This document shows, one piece after another, positions 58,809 to 64,000 of a stretch of DNA of 64,000 nt. The position numbers and the translations under genes were made by a program. The notes below the pieces were generated by a model. It was given only the letters and a program-made list of their open reading frames with translations. It was not told the DNA's origin and did no database searches. The stretch's first letter is position 1; every line of letters starts with the position of its first letter. The DNA lies in NCBI GenBank assembly GCA_900541925.1, contig UQMB01000002.1:62001-126000 (forward strand), in the 5' to 3' direction. The DNA is from an uncultured Bacteroidales bacterium (GTDB lineage Bacteria; Bacteroidota; Bacteroidia; Bacteroidales; UBA932).

Positions 58809-58840
58809 AGTAAGCGGCAAAAAATAAGTTGTCGCTTACT
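58809..58840 (+). repeat. 39-bp palindromic dispersed repeat, copy C (variant)
   Basis: Shares AGTAAGCGGCAAAAAATAAG with copies A and B and then differs. It ends in CGCTTACT, so AGTAAGCG (58809-58816) and CGCTTACT (58833-58840) make an 8-bp palindromic stem. It lies between the PNP terminator and the dsbD stop, at convergent gene ends. Confidence 0.7.
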
Positions 58841-58846
58841 AAACCG

Positions 58847-60601
58847 TTATTCAGAGAGGAAATCCAGATAAGCTTCGATATCCAGATTGTAGGCCCTCGG
58901 GCCTTTGAGGATATTCCCGCCGGAATCCAGTATGAAATAATTAGGCTGGGAATTCACGCCGAAGCGCTTGAGGGCGATATAGGAATTGACTCTCCCCACC
59001 TCTTTGAGAACCCGGCCGCTGTCGTTGGTCATCCACCTCGACTCAGGCAGGCTGGATTTGTCATCCACATACAGGGCCGCTATCACGAAGTCCTCCTTCA
59101 GGGAGCGGAGCACCGCAGGGTCAGACCACACGCGCGCCTCCATCTCCCGGCAGTTCACGCAACCGTGGCCCGTTATGTCCACGAACACGCGCTTGCCGCT
59201 CGCAGAAGCCGCCTTCAGGGCGTCATCCACATTGTCGTATGCCTTCAGGCCGTGCGCGAGCGTCAGCATCCCGTCATCAGACGCTTCATCCTGCCCGGCC
59301 GGGACGGCGGACACAGACTGCGAGAGCACGAAATCCTGAGTCTCCAACGGCGGCAGGTAGCCGGAGAGAGCCTTGAGCGGCGCTCCCCACATGCCCGGGA
59401 TCATATATACCACGAACGCGAAGCAGATGATCGACATGACAAGCCTCTTGACAGAAAGATACTCCATCGGCGAATCATTGCGGAAACGCAGCTTACCGAG
59501 CAGATACAGCCCGAGAAGCGAGAACACGACAATCCATATAGCCAAGTACACTTCCCGGTCAAGTATATGCCAGTGATATGTCTGGTCCGCGACGCTGAGG
59601 AACTTCAGTCCGAGGGCGACCTCGACAAAGCCGAGCACGACCTTGACGGAGTTGAGCCATCCCCCGCTCTTAGGGAGCTTCTTGAGCAGAGACGGGAAAA
59701 GCGCGAGCAAGGTGAACGGCAGGGCGAAGGCCACGCTGAACGCAAGCATGGTGACCATAGGAGCCCAGAACTCGCCCTGCGTGCTCTTGATGAGAACCGT
59801 GCCCACTATCGGGCCGGTGCAGCTGAAGCTCACGAGCACCAGAGTCAGGGCAAGGAAGAAAATCCCCCCGAGTCCCTTTCCGTCGCTCTTCCGGTCCGCC
59901 CCGTTGGTCCACTTGGACGGCAGGGTGATCTCGAAAGCGCCGAAGAAGCTGGCGGCGAACACCATGAACACCAAGAAGAAGATGATGTTAGGCAGCCAAT
60001 GCGTGGCAAGCCAGTTGAAGATGTCAGCCGTGACGCCGCTCCCCCCGACAACCCATGTCACACCGATGATGAGGGAAATCGGCACAGTATAGAGCAGGAC
60101 TATGAAAAGCCCATACATGAACGCCTTGAAACGGCCCTTGGCGGGAGTCTCGCTCCCCTTCATGAAGAAGGAGACGGTCATCGGCACCATAGGGAACACG
60201 CAAGGCGTCAGGAGCATCGCAAAGCCCCAGAGTATCGCCTCAAGTATCAGAGACCACAGCGAGGCCCGCGACCCCTGCTCGGCCGGAGCTGGAGAAGCCT
60301 CCACAACCTCCCGGGCGGGCGCAGCCACAGGTGCGGCAGCCCTGACGGAAGAAGACGGAGCCCCGAAAGAAGGCACTGACGCAGACTTGAGATAATGGTC
60401 AAACTCGAACTCCTCCGGAGAGAAGCAGTCGTTGCCCTGACAGGAAGAGATGTCCACCGTGCCGTAGACATGGTCGACACCCTTGCGGATATCTCCGGTG
60501 AGCACAATCTGGCTGCCGGACGGAGACTCTTTGACCTCGGACTTCCAGGTCACGTTAGGCGTGACCTGGAGCAGGGACAATGATATCAGAAGCCCTACCA
60601 T
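58847..60601 (-). CDS. dsbD: Thiol:disulfide interchange protein DsbD, short N-domain
   Basis: A 584-residue periplasmic reductant importer. The central domain has about eight transmembrane helices with the two essential Cys in LTPCVFPMVPM and SFSCTGPIVGT. The C-terminal thioredoxin-like domain has CVNC in DITGHGCVNCREM. The N-terminal domain is abnormal: only about 60 residues with CQGNDCFSPEEF lie before the linker, whereas Bacteroidetes DsbD usually has well over 100 there. The Cys pair is kept, though. Its stop is just past a palindromic repeat, and rny lies 5 bp upstream of it, possibly co-transcribed. Confidence 0.88.
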   Translation of the reverse strand: MVGLLISLSLLQVTPNVTWKSEVKESPSGSQIVLTGDIRKGVDHVYGTVDISSCQGNDCFSPEEFEFDHYLKSASVPSFGAPSSSVRAAAPVAAPAREVVEASPAPAEQGSRASLWSLILEAILWGFAMLLTPCVFPMVPMTVSFFMKGSETPAKGRFKAFMYGLFIVLLYTVPISLIIGVTWVVGGSGVTADIFNWLATHWLPNIIFFLVFMVFAASFFGAFEITLPSKWTNGADRKSDGKGLGGIFFLALTLVLVSFSCTGPIVGTVLIKSTQGEFWAPMVTMLAFSVAFALPFTLLALFPSLLKKLPKSGGWLNSVKVVLGFVEVALGLKFLSVADQTYHWHILDREVYLAIWIVVFSLLGLYLLGKLRFRNDSPMEYLSVKRLVMSIICFAFVVYMIPGMWGAPLKALSGYLPPLETQDFVLSQSVSAVPAGQDEASDDGMLTLAHGLKAYDNVDDALKAASASGKRVFVDITGHGCVNCREMEARVWSDPAVLRSLKEDFVIAALYVDDKSSLPESRWMTNDSGRVLKEVGRVNSYIALKRFGVNSQPNYFILDSGGNILKGPRAYNLDIEAYLDFLSE

Positions 60602-60605
60602 GACT

Positions 60606-62144
60606 CTACTTGGCTATCGCCACTGAACGGGTTTCACGGATGACGGTGATCTTGACCTGTCCTGGATAGGTCATCTCGTCCTGGATGCGCTGGGCGATGT
60701 CAACGGACAGACGGGCGGCCTGCTCGTCGGAAACCTCCTCGGCCCCGACGATGACACGGAGTTCGCGTCCCGCCTGGATGGCGTATGACTTGGTGACTCC
60801 CGGATATGACGCGGCAAGATCCTCCATTCCCTTGAGGCGCTTGATGTACGACTCGATGACTTCCCTGCGGGCTCCCGGACGGGCACCGGAGATGGCGTCG
60901 GCCACAAGCACGAGAGGAGCATAGATCGAAGTCATCTCCATCTCCTCATGGTGGGCGCCGATGGCGTTGCAGATTTCAGGGCGCTCCTTGTACTGCTCAG
61001 CAAGCTTGGCGCCGAGTATGGCGTGAGGGTATTCCGGCTCGCTTTCGCTCACCTTGCCGATATCATGAAGGAGACCGGCCCTGCGGGCCACTTTAGGGTT
61101 GAGGCCGAGTTCAGCGGCCATTATGGCGCATATGTTGGCGACCTCACGCGAGTGCTGAAGAAGGTTCTGACCATAAGAAGAACGGTACTTCATACGCCCG
61201 ATAAGTTTGACAAGCTCGATGTTGAGCCCGTGGATGCCGAGATCTATGCAGGTCCTCTTGCCGGTCTCCAGTATCTCGTCCTCAAGCTGCTTGCTCACCT
61301 TGGCCACGACTTCCTCGATACGTGCGGGATGGATACGGCCGTCGATGACGAGCTGGTGCAAGGACAGACGCGCAATCTCCCTGCGTACAGGGTCGAAAGC
61401 CGAGATGAGGATGGCGTCAGGCGTGTCGTCCACGACGATTTCCACTCCCGTGGCCGCCTCAAGAGCACGGATGTTACGTCCCTCCCGGCCGATGATGCGT
61501 CCCTTGACCTCATCGTTCTCGATAGGGAACGTGGTCACGGCATTCTCGATGGCCGTCTCCGTGGCGGTACGCTGTATGGTGTTGATCACGATGCGCTTGG
61601 CCTCCTTGGCCGCATTGAGCCTGGCCTCGTCCATCGTGTCGTTGATATAGGCCTGGGCCTCTGAACGGGCCTCGGCCTTCATGTTCTCCACGAGCATCTT
61701 CTTGGCTTCCTCGGCGCTCATGCCGGCCACATTCTCAAGCTCTTTGTTGACCTGGGCCGTCACCCTCTCGCACTCCTCAAGCTTGGCGTCAAGCTTCTGC
61801 TTCTGGGCGTTGAGCTGTCCTTTCTGGGATTCGAGGTCGCGCTGCCTGCGGTTGAGTTCGCCGGCCTGCTGATTGAGCTGTCCCTCGCGGGACTTGATGT
61901 TGTTTTCACGGTCGCGGAGCTCGGAATTCTTGGCATTGACCTCCTTCTCGTGCTCGCTCTTGAGCTGGAGGAACTTCTCCTTCGCCTGGAGGATCTTCTG
62001 CTGCTTGAGGTTCTCGGCCTCATTCTTCGCTTTCTCTATGATGGCGTCGGCCTTTCCTGCCGACACTTTGCGGGATACGAACATATACACTCCCACACCT
62101 ATAGCCGCGCCGGCAATCGCCGCAATAATATAGTATATCAACAT
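60606..62144 (-). CDS. rny: Ribonuclease Y
   Basis: A 512-residue membrane-anchored endoribonuclease that starts mRNA decay. An N-terminal transmembrane helix (IYYIIAAIAGAAIGVGVYMF) leads to a long coiled coil (about 30-190). A KH domain follows (KGRIIGREGRNIRALEAATGVEIVVDDT), then an HD domain (HSREVANICAIMAAELG... RRAGLLHDIGK). The HD pair is conserved. The ATG at 62144 is chosen; an in-frame TTG 21 bp upstream is less likely. It lies downstream of the 6S-RNA-like region and 5 bp from dsbD. Confidence 0.94.
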   Translation of the reverse strand: MLIYYIIAAIAGAAIGVGVYMFVSRKVSAGKADAIIEKAKNEAENLKQQKILQAKEKFLQLKSEHEKEVNAKNSELRDRENNIKSREGQLNQQAGELNRRQRDLESQKGQLNAQKQKLDAKLEECERVTAQVNKELENVAGMSAEEAKKMLVENMKAEARSEAQAYINDTMDEARLNAAKEAKRIVINTIQRTATETAIENAVTTFPIENDEVKGRIIGREGRNIRALEAATGVEIVVDDTPDAILISAFDPVRREIARLSLHQLVIDGRIHPARIEEVVAKVSKQLEDEILETGKRTCIDLGIHGLNIELVKLIGRMKYRSSYGQNLLQHSREVANICAIMAAELGLNPKVARRAGLLHDIGKVSESEPEYPHAILGAKLAEQYKERPEICNAIGAHHEEMEMTSIYAPLVLVADAISGARPGARREVIESYIKRLKGMEDLAASYPGVTKSYAIQAGRELRVIVGAEEVSDEQAARLSVDIAQRIQDEMTYPGQVKITVIRETRSVAIAK

Positions 62145-62176
62145 AACATATATATAATTAAACAATAATCAACAAA

Positions 62177-62214
62177 ATACAGTGCCCGCACATCAACATG
62201 CGCAGACACTGTAT
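62177..62214 (-). terminator. Hairpin downstream of 6S-like RNA
   Basis: ATACAGTG (62177-62184) and CACTGTAT (62207-62214) form an 8-bp stem with further CGCA/TGCG pairing inside. On the minus strand it is followed by TTTTGTT. It should end transcription from zapA and the small RNA before rny. Confidence 0.65.
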
Positions 62215-62221
62215 CCAAAAA

Positions 62222-62368
62222 GCCGTCAGCCGAACTTTCAGAAAAACCTCTGAATAAGATTTGGGCTCCGTTCTGTATCAGGCTTCCCGTCTGGCGGGCC
62301 TGCCTTCCCCGGACCGAGTAGACCCTGTTCCGAAGAACTTGTTGTTTTCAGAAGATGGGCCTGACGGC
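62222..62368 (-). ncRNA. ssrS: Probable 6S RNA between zapA and rny
   Basis: On the minus strand GCCGTCAG (62368-62361) pairs with CTGACGGC (62229-62222). This closes about 147 nt, with TTTTT directly after the 3' arm. The interior holds the CTCGGTCCGG-like segment near 62315, similar to the CTCGGTCCG stretch of E. coli 6S RNA, and long imperfect complementarity. 6S RNA genes lie next to zapA in many bacteria, as here. It would sequester RNA polymerase in stationary phase. The 5' arm overlaps the zapA stop codon by 1 nt, so maturation by processing is likely. The short length is the main doubt. Confidence 0.55.
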
Positions 62369-62658
62369 TATCTTTTATCAGCTTCCTCCAAATATGCTCC
62401 CAATTCCGAAGAGAGTGCATCCACTTCTCCTCCCATCTGGGAGAGCTTTGCCTTCATATAAAACTTCCCTACAGCCTCCTGGACAGCGACGAACGCGAAC
62501 TTGTCCACCATATCCGTCTCCACGAACCGTTCGTTGAACCTGTCCAGCATCTCGTTCACATCTCGGGCTGCGAGACGCATCAGCTGCTCCTGCTCTTCGG
62601 AGGCCGCCGTAAGGGAATACTCCTTGCCGGCTATCTTCAGTTTGACGCTCTGCCCCAT
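62368..62658 (-). CDS. zapA: Cell division protein ZapA
   Basis: A 96-residue FtsZ-ring-associated protein. It has the ZapA order: a small N-terminal beta part (VKLKIAGKEYSLTAASEEQEQLMRLAARDVNEML) and a long C-terminal helix (VDKFAFVAVQEAVGKFYMKAKL). It bundles FtsZ protofilaments as a tetramer. It starts 1 bp after the coiled-coil gene ends and is followed by the 6S-like RNA, with its TAG inside the RNA's 5' arm. Confidence 0.9.
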   Translation of the reverse strand: MGQSVKLKIAGKEYSLTAASEEQEQLMRLAARDVNEMLDRFNERFVETDMVDKFAFVAVQEAVGKFYMKAKLSQMGGEVDALSSELGAYLEEADKR

Positions 62659-62659
62659 A

Positions 62660-62938
62660 TCAGCTCTCCAAGAGTTTTATACATTTGTCAATCTCCCGGA
62701 TCAGACGGCTTATCCGCTCCTTCGCCTGCTCTCTGTCTCCCCCCGCAAGGAAAGCGCTCATCAGCCGCTGATTATCTATCTGAAGGTTCAAATCAGTAAT
62801 CTGCTCCCTGTACTTCAGGATCTCGCCCTCGCTGACCGAAAGCTTCGACGCGAGAGAGTCCGCTCTCTGCTTCTCCGCTTCGTACAAGGCTATCAGCCTT
62901 GCGATATTTGACCTGAGTTCATTTATATCGTCACGCAT
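62660..62938 (-). CDS. Small coiled-coil protein upstream of zapA
   Basis: A 92-residue, fully helical, highly charged protein (LIALYEAEKQRADSLASKLS, LKYREQITDLNLQIDNQRL) with heptad-like spacing and no transmembrane segment. It resembles ZapB-like division coiled coils in size and position, but the family match is not sure. The ATG at 62938 is preferred; a longer frame upstream is non-coding. It is led by a TATATTTG box (62965-62972) and is co-transcribed with zapA. Confidence 0.75.
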   Translation of the reverse strand: MRDDINELRSNIARLIALYEAEKQRADSLASKLSVSEGEILKYREQITDLNLQIDNQRLMSAFLAGGDREQAKERISRLIREIDKCIKLLES

Positions 62939-62964
62939 AGGGCTGCCCCGCAATACATTGTTCG

Positions 62965-62972
62965 CAAATATA
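62965..62972 (-). promoter_or_regulatory. -7 promoter box of the zapA operon
   Basis: TATATTTG on the minus strand, 26 bp before the ATG of the coiled-coil gene. Confidence 0.6.
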
Positions 62973-63048
62973 ATAAATTTGTTTTGATTTTCCGGTGCCG
63001 GGACCGTGATTCGGGACAAAATATCACAGACCGTACCCAAAGACGAAA

Positions 63049-63081
63049 GAAAGGCCCTGAGGGCAAACCCCAGAGCCTTTC
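63049..63081 (-). terminator. Terminator of the OmpA-family gene
   Basis: AAAGGC (63050-63055) and GCCTTT (63075-63080), extended by CTG/CAG-type pairs, form a stem 24 bp after the OmpA stop on the minus strand, followed by TTTC. Confidence 0.6.
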
Positions 63082-63104
63082 CATATAGACTGAATCCTCG
63101 CGGA

Positions 63105-64000
63105 TTACTTCTTCTTGATGATGACGGTACGAGACAGGACGTCGTTGTTGAAGAAGAGGGCGTCAACACCGCCGAATGCCTGCTTCTCGAGTCTGCTCGG
63201 ATCAACACCGGCCTCGACGAGAGCTTTGTAAACAGTCTCAGCACGCTTCTCAGAAAGCCTCTGGTTGGTCCTGACACTGCCGGTCTTCTTGTCAGCATAG
63301 CCGTTGACAACATATACGCTGTTGTCCTTGGTGTTGTTGATAGCCTCAGCATAGAGCTTGACACGAGCCTTGTCCTTGCTGGTGAGGTTCGCCTTGCCGA
63401 TCTCGAAGAAGATTGCGGTAGATGAAGGAACCTCGTTGTTGACGAGCTTCTCGACCTGCTTGACAACTTCCTTCTCAACGATCTTCTCTACGATCTTAGG
63501 ATTCTTGGCGACAGCCTCAGCTGCGAGAGCCTCGGCAGCCTCCTTGGAGATGTAGCCGGCCTCTGCTGCAGCGGCAGCTGCACGGGCAACCTTGCCACGC
63601 TTGCCACCGATGGTCCACACACCGTTGAGAGCGATGCGGGTGGTTCCGGCAGCCTTGCGGTATGCGTCAGCATCACCGAAGATTGAAGGGGTAATGCCGA
63701 AGCGGGCCTCAACTCCGAGGGCGAAAGCCTTGGTGATGTCGTATGCGAGACCAAGACCGGCGGTAGCGCCGAGACGAACCTTGAGATCATCGCTTTCCTG
63801 TACGAGGAACACGTCAGCAGCCTGATCGTCAGGGTTTACGAACTCGCTTCCTACGCTTGAGAAGTTCATGGTAGGACCAGCGAAGAGATATACGTTGAAC
63901 TTTGAGAGATCCTTGGCGAACAGATTGGTGATGCTGAACATTCCGTCAACATTGAGTTCACCGAAAGTCTTGTTCTTGAAAGCCTTTACAGAACCGTCAG
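63105..64000 (-). CDS. OmpA-family porin, 5' end outside the window
   Basis: The frame is open to the window edge, so the protein start is missing; at least 298 residues are visible. The visible N-part is a beta-barrel (LSKFNVYLFAGPTMNFSSVGS, GLAYDITKAFALGVEARFGI). An Ala/Lys/Glu-rich linker (AAEAGYISKEAAEALAAEA, KIVEKIVEKEVVKQVEKL) follows. The C-terminal OmpA domain has SSTAIFFEIGKANLTSKDKARV, NGYADKKTGSVRTNQRLSEKRA and a TVIIKKK end. It anchors the outer membrane to peptidoglycan. Confidence 0.9.
   Translation of the reverse strand, partial: DGSVKAFKNKTFGELNVDGMFSITNLFAKDLSKFNVYLFAGPTMNFSSVGSEFVNPDDQAADVFLVQESDDLKVRLGATAGLGLAYDITKAFALGVEARFGITPSIFGDADAYRKAAGTTRIALNGVWTIGGKRGKVARAAAAAAEAGYISKEAAEALAAEAVAKNPKIVEKIVEKEVVKQVEKLVNNEVPSSTAIFFEIGKANLTSKDKARVKLYAEAINNTKDNSVYVVNGYADKKTGSVRTNQRLSEKRAETVYKALVEAGVDPSRLEKQAFGGVDALFFNNDVLSRTVIIKKK

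Overview
The window reads as a chromosome segment of a fairly GC-rich member of the Bacteroidales. Supporting signs are TANNTTTG-type -7 promoter boxes, almost no Shine-Dalgarno sites, a type V (fimbrillin) pilus locus, a TamL-type lipoprotein, glycine-lipid genes (glsA/glsB), a Bacteroidetes V-type ATPase operon with DUF2764, and DUF5606, DUF3276 and DUF4301 proteins. A gut lineage such as Rikenellaceae or a relative is plausible, but genus cannot be fixed from the sequence alone.

Layout. 1-2.9 kb (minus): GntR/ABC-transporter cluster with a DUF2807 lipoprotein, interrupted by a 164-bp MITE-like element. 3.0-4.5 kb (minus): YebC-family protein and a membrane TPR protein. 4.6-8.5 kb (plus): recF, DUF721, pdxB, DUF4301. 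8.7-12.2 kb (plus): four-gene Na+-pumping methylmalonyl-CoA decarboxylase operon. 12.2-25.5 kb (plus): a membrane-anchored AraC-type regulator, then a fimbrial locus (fimbrillin, OmpA/DUF3575, DUF5119, three fimbrillins, a Mfa2-like anchor, a 1081-aa tip-like protein). An 11-C homopolymer lies upstream of the first fimbrillin. 25.5-26.5 kb: gene remnants and dispersed repeats. 26.5-33.6 kb (plus): seven-gene V-ATPase operon whose proteolipid keeps the Na+-site residues. 33.6-39.4 kb: secreted FG-GAP lipoprotein, GH2 lipoprotein and GH13 enzyme. 39.4-43.9 kb: tamL, an rRNA/tRNA methyltransferase, a nitroreductase, pfkA. 44.0-47.9 kb: tRNA-Ala(CGC) followed by a decayed accessory island (a gene broken by frameshifts and a MITE, a frameshifted Schlafen/AlbA_2 regulator, an integrase tail, GC-rich repeats). 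47.9-64 kb: housekeeping genes including ybaK, an EamA transporter, rnpB, glsA/glsB, rimO, coaE, yajC, nusB, a nucleoside-salvage pair, dsbD, rny, a probable 6S RNA, zapA and an OmpA-family porin that runs off the window end.

How parts fit together. The decarboxylase should export Na+ and the V-ATPase is predicted to use Na+, so the two operons may share a sodium circuit. The fimbrial locus makes cell-surface pili and may be variably expressed. The most unusual features are four families of small non-coding dispersed repeats: the 164-bp MITE (3 copies), a 39-bp palindromic repeat (3 copies plus a degenerate one), an 84-bp modular repeat (three two-module arrays with a fixed 44-bp spacing) and a 70-bp repeat (2 copies). 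They are concentrated in the decayed intergenic regions.
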